Shown: positions 1-8,768 of the stretch, piece by piece | Position numbering within the stretch: position 1 is the stretch's first letter | How the letters are laid out: each line of letters begins with the position of its first letter | From: Synechococcus sp. CB0101 | GTDB lineage: Bacteria; Cyanobacteriota; Cyanobacteriia; PCC-6307; Cyanobiaceae | DNA length: 64,000 nt | NCBI RefSeq assembly: GCF_000179235.2 | Contig: NZ_CP039373.1 | Span: 1,271,860-1,335,859, forward strand | Reading direction: 5' to 3' | Notes under the pieces: model-generated | Told to the model about the DNA's origin: nothing | Databases searched by the model: none | Seen by the model: only the letters and a program-made list of their open reading frames with translations | Program-made: the position numbers and the translations under genes

Positions 1-90
1 GGCGAGATCGGCGACGGCAAGATCTTCATCAGCCCCGTGGACTCCGTCATCCGGATCCGCACTGGCGATCGCGACAGCAGCGCCATCTGA
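1..90 (+). CDS. glnB: Nitrogen regulatory protein P-II, C-terminal end (partial)
   Basis: The first 29 codons form an open frame ending in TGA. The peptide contains GEIGDGKIFISP and SVIRIRTGD, the conserved C-terminal stretch of P-II signalling proteins. P-II is a trimer that senses 2-oxoglutarate and ATP/ADP and, in cyanobacteria, controls nitrogen and carbon metabolism by binding NAGK, PipX and transporters. Only the C-terminal strand and loop are inside the window; the T-loop and start lie upstream. It runs convergently toward tlyA with a gap of 27 bases. Confidence 0.9.
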   Translation, partial: GEIGDGKIFISPVDSVIRIRTGDRDSSAI

Positions 91-117
91 TCGGCGCCTC
101 AAGCCCACCAGGCCCCT

Positions 118-981
118 TCACACCCCCAGGGTTTGCCCCACCAGCCGCCGGATTGCCTCCCCATCGGGGGAGGCGCCGGCGGCTTTTTGCTGCATTGATG
201 CCTCAATCGGATCCGCCGCTGCAGGCCAGGCGCCGCTGCGCAACCAAAGCAGATATTCGTGATTGCCCGCGGGCCCGGTGATCGGTGAAGCCGTGAGCCC
301 GCAGGCACTCCAGCCCTCCAGCGCCGCGGCTGCGATCACGCCTTCAATCGCATCCACGTGGGCCGCCGGATCACGCACCACCCCGCCCTTGCCCACGCGC
401 TCTTTCCCCACTTCAAACTGCGGTTTCACCAGCAGCAGCGCTTCCCGCCGTTCCGGCCGCAGCAGCCGGCCGATGGCCGGCAACACCAAGGCCAAGCGGA
501 TGAACGACACATCCGCCACCGCCAAATCCGGCCAAGGGTCAGCCTCGGCATAGAGGTCGGCCGGCTCGAGGTGGCGCAGGTTGGTGCGCTCCTTCAGCAC
601 CAAACGCGGATCGGTGCGCAGGCTCCAGGCCGTCTGGCCATAGCCCACATCCACCCCATACACCCGGCTGGCACCGTGCTGCAGCAGGCAATCGGTGAAG
701 CCCCCGGTGGAGATGCCGCCATCAAGGCAGACCCGCTCGCTGAGCTCGATCGGGAACACCTCCAGCGCCCCCAGCAACTTCTCTCCTCCACGCGACACGA
801 ACCGCGGCGGCTGCTCCACCTGCAGGGGCAGATCCGGGAGCACATCCAATCCAGGCTTATCGAGCACCCGATCGCCGCTGCGCACCTTGCCCGCCCGGAT
901 CAGCTGCTGCGCCTGCTGGCGGCTGGTGGCCAGACCCAGCTCCACCAACTGCAGATCCAGGCGTTGCTTGCGGCCCATCAA
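118..981 (-). CDS. tlyA: TlyA-family rRNA 2'-O-methyltransferase
   Basis: The protein has 287 residues. An S4-type RNA-binding domain covers about residues 6-65 (LDLQLVELGLATSRQQAQQL). An FtsJ-like methyltransferase domain follows, with the SAM-binding stretch DGGISTGGFTD near residue 87 and the later LLVKPQFEVG motif. TlyA enzymes methylate cytidine 2'-OH groups in 16S and 23S rRNA; some homologues are described as hemolysin-like, but rRNA methylation is the established role. Length is normal for the family. Two Met codons start the frame, so the start could be one codon later. Transcription is opposite to the 64-residue gene at 1098. Confidence 0.9.
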   Translation of the reverse strand: MMGRKQRLDLQLVELGLATSRQQAQQLIRAGKVRSGDRVLDKPGLDVLPDLPLQVEQPPRFVSRGGEKLLGALEVFPIELSERVCLDGGISTGGFTDCLLQHGASRVYGVDVGYGQTAWSLRTDPRLVLKERTNLRHLEPADLYAEADPWPDLAVADVSFIRLALVLPAIGRLLRPERREALLLVKPQFEVGKERVGKGGVVRDPAAHVDAIEGVIAAAALEGWSACGLTASPITGPAGNHEYLLWLRSGAWPAAADPIEASMQQKAAGASPDGEAIRRLVGQTLGV

Positions 982-1097
982 CAGCAGCGTGCTGGTGTGC
1001 TGTCACAAAAGCACAGGGGAAACCGAACAAAAACGGGGGCTGCAGCGGCAAAACGGGGAACACTCCGGAGGATGTCCCTCAGCACAGGGGATCCCCC

Positions 1098-1292
1098 ATG
1101 CCGCGCCAGCAATCCAACGTGGTCGAACTGCTCCAACCGGGCAGCTTCGTGAAACTGCGCAACCAGCCCGACGACCTTCCCCCCTTCCAGCTGATCCAGT
1201 GCCGCGGCGGCCGCTGCTGGGTGCGCCAGCAGGCCTGGGGCCAGCTCGTGCAGTGGGAAGTGGAACACCGCAAGCTCACAGCTGTGGCCTGA
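1098..1292 (+). CDS. Small conserved cyanobacterial protein, function unknown
   Basis: A 64-residue protein with a soluble, basic composition and the segment FQLIQCRGGRCWVRQQAWG in the middle. It reads like a small beta-rich domain in which a pair of Cys residues brackets a GGR turn. I recognise it only as a small protein typical of picocyanobacteria; no function can be assigned. It starts with ATG at 1098, 117 bases after the divergent tlyA start, and ends 74 bases before purB, with which it could be co-transcribed. Confidence 0.6.
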   Translation: MPRQQSNVVELLQPGSFVKLRNQPDDLPPFQLIQCRGGRCWVRQQAWGQLVQWEVEHRKLTAVA

Positions 1293-1366
1293 GGCTTCCC
1301 GCTGCGCCGATCAGGGGCCGATCCCAGCGCCCCATACATTGGTCTTGATGTGAGCCCGCGGCGGCC

Positions 1367-2662
1367 TTGATCGAGCGTTACACCCTGCCCGAGATGGGCG
1401 CCATCTGGAGCGAGGAAGCGAAGTTCCAGAGCTGGCTGGATGTGGAAATCGCGGCTACTGAAGCCAACTGCGAGCTGGGCCGCGTTCCTGCCGAAGCGGT
1501 GGCCACGATCAAAGAAAAGGCCGCCTTCAGCGTGGAGCGCATCCTCGAAATCGAGGCCGAAGTGCGTCACGACGTGATCGCCTTCCTCACCAACGTGAAC
1601 GAGCACGTGGGCGATGCGGGCCGCTACATCCACGTGGGCATGACCAGCTCCGATGTGCTGGACACGGGTGTCGCCCTGCAGATGAAGGCTTCGGTGAAGC
1701 TGCTGCGCACCGAGCTCGACAAGCTGGCCGAGGCGCTGCGGGTGTTAGCCCGAGAGCACAAGGGCACCGTGATGATCGGCCGCTCCCACGCCATCCACGG
1801 CGAACCGATCACCTTCGGTTTCAAGGTGGCCGGCTGGCTGGCGGAAGTGGTGCGCAACCAGGAGCGTCTCGAGCGCCTGGAAACGGCCGTGAGCGTGGGG
1901 CAGATCTCGGGGGCCATGGGCACCTATGCCAACACCGATCCCCGGGTGGAGGAGATCGCCTGCGCCAAGCTCGGCCTGGTGCCCGACACCGCCAGCACCC
2001 AGGTGATCTCCCGCGATCGCCACGCGGAATACATCCAAACGCTGGCCCTGGTGGGTGCGGCGCTGGAGCGCTTCTCCACCGAGATCCGCAACATGCAGCG
2101 CACCGATGTGCTCGAGGTGGAGGAGAACTTCGCCAAGGGCCAGAAGGGCAGCTCGGCCATGCCCCACAAGCGCAACCCGATCCGCAGCGAACGCATCAGC
2201 GGCCTGGCCCGCGTGCTGCGCAGCTATGTGGTGGCGGCGCTAGAAAACTGCGCCCTCTGGCATGAGCGCGACATCAGCCACAGCTCCGTGGAGCGGATGA
2301 TGCTGCCCGACTGCTCCGTCACCCTGCACTTCATGCTGCGGGAGATGACCTCGGTGGTGCAGGGCCTGGGGGTCTACCCCGACAACATGGCCCGCAACAT
2401 GAACGTCTACGGCGGCGTGGTGTTCAGCCAGCGGGTGCTGCTGGCCCTGGTGGAAGCGGGCATCAGCCGCGAAGACGCCTACCGGATCGTGCAGCGCAAC
2501 GCCCACACCGCCTGGAACACCGCCGGTGGCGACTTCCGCGCCAATCTCGAGGCCGACGCCGACGTGACCTCACGCCTCAGCGCCGAGCAACTGGCCGACT
2601 GCTTCTCCACTGATCTGCACCAGGCCAACCTGGGCGTGATCTGGGAGCGCCTGAGCATCTGA
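1367..2662 (+). CDS. purB: Adenylosuccinate lyase
   Basis: The 431-residue protein begins with MIERYTLPEMGAIWS, the usual start for bacterial PurB, encoded here from a TTG codon. It carries the fumarase/aspartase superfamily signature GSSAMPHKRNP near residue 262, which includes the catalytic flexible loop, and the SSDVLDTG region that binds substrate. PurB removes fumarate from SAICAR and from adenylosuccinate, acting twice in purine synthesis. Length matches the family. No neighbour is functionally linked; rlmH lies convergently 10 bases downstream. Confidence 0.97.
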   Translation: MIERYTLPEMGAIWSEEAKFQSWLDVEIAATEANCELGRVPAEAVATIKEKAAFSVERILEIEAEVRHDVIAFLTNVNEHVGDAGRYIHVGMTSSDVLDTGVALQMKASVKLLRTELDKLAEALRVLAREHKGTVMIGRSHAIHGEPITFGFKVAGWLAEVVRNQERLERLETAVSVGQISGAMGTYANTDPRVEEIACAKLGLVPDTASTQVISRDRHAEYIQTLALVGAALERFSTEIRNMQRTDVLEVEENFAKGQKGSSAMPHKRNPIRSERISGLARVLRSYVVAALENCALWHERDISHSSVERMMLPDCSVTLHFMLREMTSVVQGLGVYPDNMARNMNVYGGVVFSQRVLLALVEAGISREDAYRIVQRNAHTAWNTAGGDFRANLEADADVTSRLSAEQLADCFSTDLHQANLGVIWERLSI

Positions 2663-2672
2663 GCCGACAGGC

Positions 2673-3107
2673 TTACTTGTGATACGGCCCGCCCTGCTGA
2701 ATCGTGAGGGCGCGGTAAAGCTGCTCGAGCAGCAGCAGCCGCGCCAGCTCATGGGGGAAGGTCATCGGAGAGAGGCTGAGCTTCCAACGGGCCTTGGCCT
2801 TCAGGGCGGGATCGATGCCTTCGGCACCGCCGATCACGAGCGCTAGGCGCTCTGAGCCGGAACCCTCCAGGCGTTGGGCAAAGGCAGGCGAATCGAAGGT
2901 CTGCCCCTCTTCCGCCAGCACCACTAGCTGCTCATCAGGCCGCAAGGCCTCCAGGATCGCCGCGGCCTCCCGTTCTTTGCCGGCATCGCGCAGCTCCACC
3001 ACCTGCAGGCCTGGCAGCCGCTTGAGGTAGGTGGCGATCCCCTCCAGCACCCAGCCCTTGCGCACCTTGCCCACCGCCAGGATGCGAATGCGGGAGGGAT
3101 TGATCAC
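2673..3107 (-). CDS. rlmH: 23S rRNA (pseudouridine-1915-N3)-methyltransferase RlmH
   Basis: A 144-residue SPOUT-class methyltransferase. The knotted SAM site is visible as [11 protein letters not shown], followed by the C-terminal [24 protein letters not shown] and the terminal YHK typical of RlmH. The enzyme methylates pseudouridine 1915 in helix 69 of 23S rRNA on assembled 70S ribosomes. Length is slightly below the E. coli protein (155). The start is ATG in [14 protein letters not shown]; it lies 47 bases from the start of the small frame on the other strand. Confidence 0.96.
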   Translation of the reverse strand: MINPSRIRILAVGKVRKGWVLEGIATYLKRLPGLQVVELRDAGKEREAAAILEALRPDEQLVVLAEEGQTFDSPAFAQRLEGSGSERLALVIGGAEGIDPALKAKARWKLSLSPMTFPHELARLLLLEQLYRALTIQQGGPYHK

Positions 3108-3154
3108 AGCAGCAGCGCCCCTACTGGCACGCTAAGCACAGCCTTCTTTGCCGC

Positions 3155-3265
3155 ATGATCCAGCCGCTGGCTCTGTTCTGGACGCCCTACGCCGACTGGA
3201 TCTACACGGCCGTGAGCACCGCCGGCCTGCTCTTGATGGTGTGGCTGGTGCTGCGCCCCCGTTAG
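3155..3265 (+). CDS. Possible small membrane protein (36 residues)
   Basis: A short open frame from ATG at 3155 to TAG at 3263-3265. It encodes one hydrophobic helix (TAVSTAGLLLMVWLVL) followed by a short positive end (RPR), a layout common in small thylakoid or photosystem-associated peptides. It fills the gap between rlmH and the helicase gene and overlaps the helicase stop by a few bases. I do not recognise it as a named photosystem or cytochrome subunit. Support rests on composition and fit only; conservation in relatives would decide. Confidence 0.4.
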   Translation: MIQPLALFWTPYADWIYTAVSTAGLLLMVWLVLRPR

Positions 3266-6051
3266 GCCGCCCGCTCCGTCGCCGGATTAGGGCCTGAGCC
3301 GCCCGCCAGCAGATCGATCGGCTCACACACCGGGAAGCGATTGATCGCCTTGAGGGCGGCGCGGGCGTTGCTGCGCAGCTGCTCGCTGATCGCCTCGCAG
3401 TAGGGCACCTGGGCGAGCAGATCCACGGTGCGGCGCATGATCCGCACCACATCGCCTTCATCGAGGGAGGTGTTGGCGATCAGATCGTTCCAGCTCACCC
3501 CCTTGGCCCAGGCCTGCACCAGGCCCATCAGCTCCGGCTCAAACCAGAGCGGCATCACCACCGAGGCGCGCTCCTGCTGACGCTGCAACTCGCGGCGGAT
3601 GCCGCGCAGATCATGCAGGGCCTCCTCAGCGGCAGGCGGCGGCGGGAACCCACTCCACAGATCCGGCCGGTTCACCTCTGTGGAGATCGCTTCAAACACC
3701 GCCGCCAAATCAGCCGGCTCCAGCTCATCCAGGTGGCCGCTCATCAGCGAAAGCCCCAGCCAAAGCTCGTTGTCACCCCGCAGTGCCGCCACGGTGCGGC
3801 CGATCTCCGTGGGTTCGAGCCCCTCCTCGCCGGCCAGGCAGCCGAAGTGGCGCAGGATCTCGATCAGTGCCAGGAAGGTTTCCCAATGGCGGTTGGCGCG
3901 GAAGTGCAGAATCCGCTGCCGCTCTTCGATTTCCGCCTCCAGCTCCTCGATACGGAAGCGCTGCTTGCGCAGCTTCTTGCGATCGCCCGCCCGATGAGCT
4001 GGATGGAGCTCGAGCGCCAACTCCAGCTCCCGCACCAGGTGGGCCTGAGCCTGCACTTCTCCCGCCAGGTCATACTGAGGGGTGGTCATGTCGTGGCGGC
4101 GGGCCATGTGGGCCACAGCCAGGGCCAGACCACCGCTGGCCTGATCGCCGTGGCGCAGTTCACCGGCGCGATGCAGCTCCGGCGGCTCGATCTCTTTCAC
4201 CTGCAGGCAGCTCAGCTCGGCATGCAGGCTCACCACCGCGGTGCAGGGCACGAGCAGCCACACGTTCTCATCGGTGAGGCAGCAGAGCAGCGGGAACTGA
4301 CCGGGGCCATCCACCTTCTCGACAATCACGGCCGGCGTCACCCGGCCGCGCAGCACCGGCGCCTTCAGGCTCACCAGAGCACCCTCGCTGGCAAAACGCA
4401 GCGCCAGGGTGAGCTCATGGGCCAGGGTTTCCTCGGCTTGTTGCTGCAGGATCCGCAGCAGGCGCCGCTCTTCGCGCAGGCGGCCGCGCTGCTTTTCGTA
4501 GTCCTCGAAATCGTCCCAAGCCACCTCCACCGCCTGATCGCTCAGGTGGCTGAGTTGCTCGCGCAGCTCGGCGATGCGGGCCTCATCTTCGGTGAGATCC
4601 AAGGTGGCCAGGTAGCGGCCGAAGCTCCGCTCCACCAGCTCGCGGGCCTTATTGAGGTCGTAGCGCTGCAGCAGGTTGAGCACCATCCCGTAGCTGGGGG
4701 TGAATTGGCTCACCAACGGATCGGCAGGCGCGGTGGCCAGCTGGCCGGCCTCGCGCACCCCCTCGAAGCGGCTCTGCACCGTGACCACATAACCCTGGTT
4801 ATCCAGGCCGCGGCGGCCGGCCCGACCGGCCATCTGCAGAAATTCACTGCCCATCAGGGGCCGGTGTCCCCGCTCGGTGCGCTTCGACAGTGCTGAGATC
4901 ACCGTGCTGCGGGCGGGCATGTTGATGCCGGCCGCCAGGGTTTCGGTGGCAAACACCACCTTCACCAGCCCCTGCTGGAACAGCTCCTCAATCAGCTCCT
5001 TCCAGGCCGGCAGCACGCCAGCGTGGTGGGCCGCAATGCCCCGCAGCAGGGCGTCGTCGTGGCCGCCATCGCGCACGGCCTCGGGGGTGGCCTCCACAAA
5101 CGCCTCCAGCCGCGCCCGGATCCGGGCTTGCTCCTCAGGCGACACCAGGCACACCTTGCCCAGATCGCGCACCGCCTTGTCGCAGCCGCGGCGGCTGAAG
5201 ATGAAATAGATGGCCGGCAACATCTCCCGCTCGGCCATCTGAGCCACCACAAACCCCAGGGGCGGCGCCTCCGGCTGGGGGGGCTTGGGGGTTTTCGGGC
5301 CTTTGCGCTTATTGCCTTTTGGCGCGCGCCACACCTTGCAGTTGGGATGCAGGCCGGTGCCTTCGTCGTTCAGCAGCGGATGCAGACCCTTCGCGCTGCA
5401 GAAGCTGAACTGCAGCGGCACCGGCCGGTAATCGCTCATCACCAGCGTGGTGGGGCCGTGCACCCGCTCAATCCAATCGGTGAGCTGTCCGGCATTGGCC
5501 ACCGTGGCCGAGAGGGCCACCAACTGCACCACGGGCGGACAGTGAATGATCGATTCCTCCCAGACGGTGCCGCGCTGGGAATCGTTCATGTAGTGGCACT
5601 CATCGAGCACCACGGCTTCCACGTCTTCGAGGGGGTCGTCGCCCTGATCGGCTTCCGCATAGAGCATGTTGCGGAAGATCTCGGTGGTCATCACCACGAT
5701 CGAGGCCTCACGGTTCACCGTGAGATCGCCCGTCATCAAGCCCACCCGCTCGGCGCCGAACTGCTCGCGGAAATCGCGCAGTTTCTGGTTGGAGAGAGCC
5801 TTGAGCGGCGTTGTGTAAAACACCTTGCGCCCATGGGCCAGGGCGCGGTGGATGGCGTATTCACCCACCAACGTTTTGCCGGAGCCGGTGGGGGCACTCA
5901 CCACCACCGAATGCCCCTGATTCAGCGCATCGATGGCTTCCATCTGGAAGCCATCGAGCGGGAAGGGGAAGAGCTCGCCCAGCGGCGGCACCACACCGGA
6001 TGCGGCGCCGGAAGTCGACGCGGCGTCGGAGGCCTGGGTGCTGCTTGCCAT
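3262..6051 (-). CDS. Ski2/Mtr4-like DEAD/DEAH-box RNA helicase with DSHCT domain
   Basis: A 929-residue superfamily 2 helicase. Walker A is APTGSGKT at about residues 53-60, the Walker B box reads DECH near residue 150, SAT (motif III) follows, and motif VI is QMAGRAGRRG. The C-terminal third is helical and matches the DSHCT region of Ski2/Mtr4 helicases. These enzymes unwind RNA during degradation or processing; the bacterial substrate is not established. The long second half (arch-like insert plus DSHCT) separates it from RecQ and DEAD-box proteins. It is divergent from bioF with only 11 bases between the start codons. Confidence 0.88.
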   Translation of the reverse strand: MASSTQASDAASTSGAASGVVPPLGELFPFPLDGFQMEAIDALNQGHSVVVSAPTGSGKTLVGEYAIHRALAHGRKVFYTTPLKALSNQKLRDFREQFGAERVGLMTGDLTVNREASIVVMTTEIFRNMLYAEADQGDDPLEDVEAVVLDECHYMNDSQRGTVWEESIIHCPPVVQLVALSATVANAGQLTDWIERVHGPTTLVMSDYRPVPLQFSFCSAKGLHPLLNDEGTGLHPNCKVWRAPKGNKRKGPKTPKPPQPEAPPLGFVVAQMAEREMLPAIYFIFSRRGCDKAVRDLGKVCLVSPEEQARIRARLEAFVEATPEAVRDGGHDDALLRGIAAHHAGVLPAWKELIEELFQQGLVKVVFATETLAAGINMPARSTVISALSKRTERGHRPLMGSEFLQMAGRAGRRGLDNQGYVVTVQSRFEGVREAGQLATAPADPLVSQFTPSYGMVLNLLQRYDLNKARELVERSFGRYLATLDLTEDEARIAELREQLSHLSDQAVEVAWDDFEDYEKQRGRLREERRLLRILQQQAEETLAHELTLALRFASEGALVSLKAPVLRGRVTPAVIVEKVDGPGQFPLLCCLTDENVWLLVPCTAVVSLHAELSCLQVKEIEPPELHRAGELRHGDQASGGLALAVAHMARRHDMTTPQYDLAGEVQAQAHLVRELELALELHPAHRAGDRKKLRKQRFRIEELEAEIEERQRILHFRANRHWETFLALIEILRHFGCLAGEEGLEPTEIGRTVAALRGDNELWLGLSLMSGHLDELEPADLAAVFEAISTEVNRPDLWSGFPPPPAAEEALHDLRGIRRELQRQQERASVVMPLWFEPELMGLVQAWAKGVSWNDLIANTSLDEGDVVRIMRRTVDLLAQVPYCEAISEQLRSNARAALKAINRFPVCEPIDLLAGGSGPNPATERAA

Positions 6052-6062
6052 TAGCAGATCCT

Positions 6063-7307
6063 ATGGGCACCCGCTCAGCGGGCAGACTGAACGCACACCA
6101 CAGCGCAGCAGCGGGCTTGGTCCAGGCGCACGCCACTGGCTCAGAGCTTTCCTGGCGGGCGCCCCTGGAGGCAGCCCTCGAGCAGCTGCCCGCCGACCGG
6201 CGCCGCCAACCGCGCAGCTGGCAGCCCGCCGGAACCGCTGGCCTGCAGTGCACAGCCCCTGGGAGCGGGCCGCTGCTGGATCTGGCCAGCAACGATTACC
6301 TCGGGCTGGCATCACACCCCGCCCTGCTGGAGGCCGCCGGCCAGGCACTGCAACACGAAGGCGTGGGCGCAGGCGCCTCAAGGCTGGTGAGCGGCGGCCG
6401 CGGCGTGCATGAACGTTTGGAGGAGGCCCTGGCGAACTGGTTGGGGCGCGACCAGGTGCTGCTGTTTCCCAGCGGCTTTCAGGCCAACCTGGCGGCGGTG
6501 CAGGCCCTGGCCGATCGCCACACCCTGGTGCTGGCCGATCGGCTCATCCATCACTCGCTGCTGGTGGGAATCCGCGCCAGTGGCGCGCGGCTGCAGCGCT
6601 TTGCCCATAACCAGCTCTCCGATCTGGAGCGCCGCCTGCAGCGGGCGCGGGCGGAACAGCCCCAGCGGCGCCTGCTGGTGATCAGTGAAAGCCTCTTCTC
6701 GATGGAGGGCACCTCGCCGGAGCTGGTGGAGCTCAGTGCACTGTGCGAGCGCTATGGCGCCGCCCTGCTCCTCGATGAAGCGCACGCCCTCGGGGTACTG
6801 GGCCCTCGTGGCAGCGGCCTGGGCCATGGGCTGAACAGCATCAGCCTGATCAGCGGCACCTTCGGCAAGGCCTTCGGCAGCGGCGGTGCCTTTCTGGCGG
6901 GCGATGCGTTGGTGGGGGAGTGGCTGCTGCAGCACTCCGGGCCCTACCGCTACACAACAGCCCTGGCACCGCCCCTGGCGGCGGCAGCACTGGCAGCCCT
7001 CACGCAGATCCAGCAGCACCCTGAGCGGGCCAGCCAATTGCTGGAGCGCGCTGGGCGCTGGCGCGATCGCCTCGAGGCTGCCGGCTGGCCCAGGCCTCCT
7101 GGCTGCGGCCCGATCCTTCCGCTTCTGGTGGGCGACAACAGCCGCGCCCTTGCCCTGCAACAGCAACTCGAGCAGGCGGGACTGCTCAGCGTGGCGATCC
7201 GCCCGCCCACGGTGCCGGCGGGCAAGGCGCGGCTGCGGCTAGTGCTGCGGCATGACCTGCCCGCCGGAAGCCTGGAGCTGCTGCTCAGGGCCCTGGGAAC
7301 GCCATGA
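6063..7307 (+). CDS. bioF: 8-amino-7-oxononanoate synthase (BioF-type PLP enzyme)
   Basis: The protein has 414 residues counted from ATG 6063. It is a fold-type I alpha-oxoamine synthase: LASNDYLGLASH near residue 75, a substrate-loop motif FPSGFQANLA, the PLP aspartate in LLLDEAHALGVLG, and the PLP lysine in SGTFGKAFGS (about K269). BioF condenses pimeloyl-ACP or pimeloyl-CoA with alanine in biotin synthesis. The frame is open far upstream, so the start is not certain; TTG at 6117 in the same frame is an alternative. The stop overlaps the bioK start by an ATGA, so translation is probably coupled. Confidence 0.9.
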   Translation: MGTRSAGRLNAHHSAAAGLVQAHATGSELSWRAPLEAALEQLPADRRRQPRSWQPAGTAGLQCTAPGSGPLLDLASNDYLGLASHPALLEAAGQALQHEGVGAGASRLVSGGRGVHERLEEALANWLGRDQVLLFPSGFQANLAAVQALADRHTLVLADRLIHHSLLVGIRASGARLQRFAHNQLSDLERRLQRARAEQPQRRLLVISESLFSMEGTSPELVELSALCERYGAALLLDEAHALGVLGPRGSGLGHGLNSISLISGTFGKAFGSGGAFLAGDALVGEWLLQHSGPYRYTTALAPPLAAAALAALTQIQQHPERASQLLERAGRWRDRLEAAGWPRPPGCGPILPLLVGDNSRALALQQQLEQAGLLSVAIRPPTVPAGKARLRLVLRHDLPAGSLELLLRALGTP

Positions 7308-8011
7308 GCACGCCAACCCCCACCACCCAGCTGATCGCCGCCCACGGCTGGGCGGGCGACAGCCGCGCCTGGCAGCCCTGGGCTGAGCTCGCAGCCGAGC
7401 GCGGCTGGGCCTTCAGTGCCGCTGGGCGGGGCTACGGCGAGCTCCCTCCCCATGAACCCAGCTGGCAGCTGGAGGCCCAGCAACGGGTGGTGATCGGCCA
7501 TTCGCTGGGGCCCCATCTGCTGCCGCCCGAGCTGTGGGAGCATGCCACCTGCGCCGTGTGGCTGGCGAGCTTCGCGGCCTTTGTGCCCGAGGGGCGGGCG
7601 GGACGCAGCACGCGGGCTGCCCTGCAGGCCATGGGCCAGCGCATCGCCGCCGGCGACTCCACCGCGCTCCTGCGCGACTTCTTCCGGGAAGCGGCCGCAC
7701 CCCACCCCCCCTCGGCCCTGCCGATGGGCCCCTTGGAACAGGGGATCAACCCGCTCGGCCAACAACGGCTGCTGGAGGATCTGCACGTGCTGCAGCAAAC
7801 CGCTGGTCTGCCGATGGGATACCCCGCTGCAGCAAGGGTGTTGATCGTGGAAGCCGCGGACGATCGCATCGTGCACCCCAGCAGCCGCGCCGCCCTGCGG
7901 GCGCTGTTGCCCCAAGCGCAGGTGTGGAGCCTGGAGCCTGCCGGCCATTGTCTCCTGGATCCAGATCTCCCGAAGCGGGTGCTGGAGTGGATTGCCGATG
8001 GGCAGCCCTGA
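7304..8011 (+). CDS. bioK: Pimeloyl-ACP methyl ester esterase, BioK type (alpha/beta hydrolase)
   Basis: A 235-residue alpha/beta hydrolase. The nucleophile elbow is GHSLG (Ser about 67), an acidic residue sits in EAADDRIV, and the catalytic His is in EPAGHCLL near residue 215. BioK replaces BioH in Synechococcus and Prochlorococcus and cleaves the methyl ester of pimeloyl-ACP to end chain growth before BioF. The assignment combines the catalytic triad with its place between bioF and bioC. It overlaps bioF by four bases and bioC by about 14, so the cluster behaves as one operon. Confidence 0.82.
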   Translation: MSTPTPTTQLIAAHGWAGDSRAWQPWAELAAERGWAFSAAGRGYGELPPHEPSWQLEAQQRVVIGHSLGPHLLPPELWEHATCAVWLASFAAFVPEGRAGRSTRAALQAMGQRIAAGDSTALLRDFFREAAAPHPPSALPMGPLEQGINPLGQQRLLEDLHVLQQTAGLPMGYPAAARVLIVEAADDRIVHPSSRAALRALLPQAQVWSLEPAGHCLLDPDLPKRVLEWIADGQP

Positions 8012-8768
8012 GAGCCGCTTCAGCGCTCAGGTGGAGCGCTGCTTCAGCCGTGGCGCCAGCGCTTATCCGCGCAGCGCCACCCTGCAGGCCGCCGTGGCCA
8101 TGCGACTAGCCCGGCTGGCCCGGCCCCTGGACACAGCACTGCCATCGGGCCCCCGAGCCGATCTGGGCGCCGGCAGTGGCCTGTTGAGCCGCGCCCTCGA
8201 AACCCAGCTCACCGACGCGCCCCTGCTGCGGCTCGATGCCTGCGCGGCGCTGCTGGAACAGGAGCAGCCGCCGCAGCGAGCCCTGCAGCGTCTGTGGGAT
8301 CTGAACCAGGGGTTGCCGCAGGAGCTGGAGGGGGCCGCGCTGCTGGCCTCGAGCTTTGCGCTGCAATGGCTGGAGCAGCCCGCACTGCAGCTGAGCGGCT
8401 GGTGCAAGGCACTCCGCCCAGGTGGAGCCCTCGTGCTGGCGGTGCCCTGCAGCGGCAGTTTTCAGATCTGGCATCACACCGCCGAGCGGGCAGGGGTGCC
8501 CTGCAGCGCCCTTCCCCTACCGGATCCAACAACGCTGCTCGAGACCGCAGCCGCCCCCCTCGCTCTGCATCACTACCAGCTGCTGCGCTTCAGCCGGCCC
8601 AACCGCGGTGCCCGGGCGTTCCTGCATCAGATCAAAACCATCGGCGCCCAGGCAAGCCCGGCCGCAAGGCTGCAACCGGGCCAACTGCGCCAACTGATCC
8701 GCCACTGGCCGGGGCCCGAGCACGCCATCGTGTGGCACGTGCTGGTGCTGGTGGGCCAAAAGCGATGA
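7998..8768 (+). CDS. bioC: Malonyl-ACP O-methyltransferase BioC
   Basis: A class I SAM-dependent methyltransferase of 256 residues from ATG 7998; TTG at 7992 is also open. Motif I is ADLGAGSGLLSRAL near residue 55. BioC methylates malonyl-ACP so that fatty acid synthesis can build the pimelate chain. The N-terminal FSRGASAYPRSATLQ is the usual BioC opening. Its start lies inside the end of bioK and its stop overlaps bioD (ATGA), supporting one transcript. Confidence 0.88.
   Translation: MGSPESRFSAQVERCFSRGASAYPRSATLQAAVAMRLARLARPLDTALPSGPRADLGAGSGLLSRALETQLTDAPLLRLDACAALLEQEQPPQRALQRLWDLNQGLPQELEGAALLASSFALQWLEQPALQLSGWCKALRPGGALVLAVPCSGSFQIWHHTAERAGVPCSALPLPDPTTLLETAAAPLALHHYQLLRFSRPNRGARAFLHQIKTIGAQASPAARLQPGQLRQLIRHWPGPEHAIVWHVLVLVGQKR

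Noticed and set aside
3613-4896. A 427-residue plus-strand frame within the helicase gene
   Set aside because: Antisense to the helicase, without domains.
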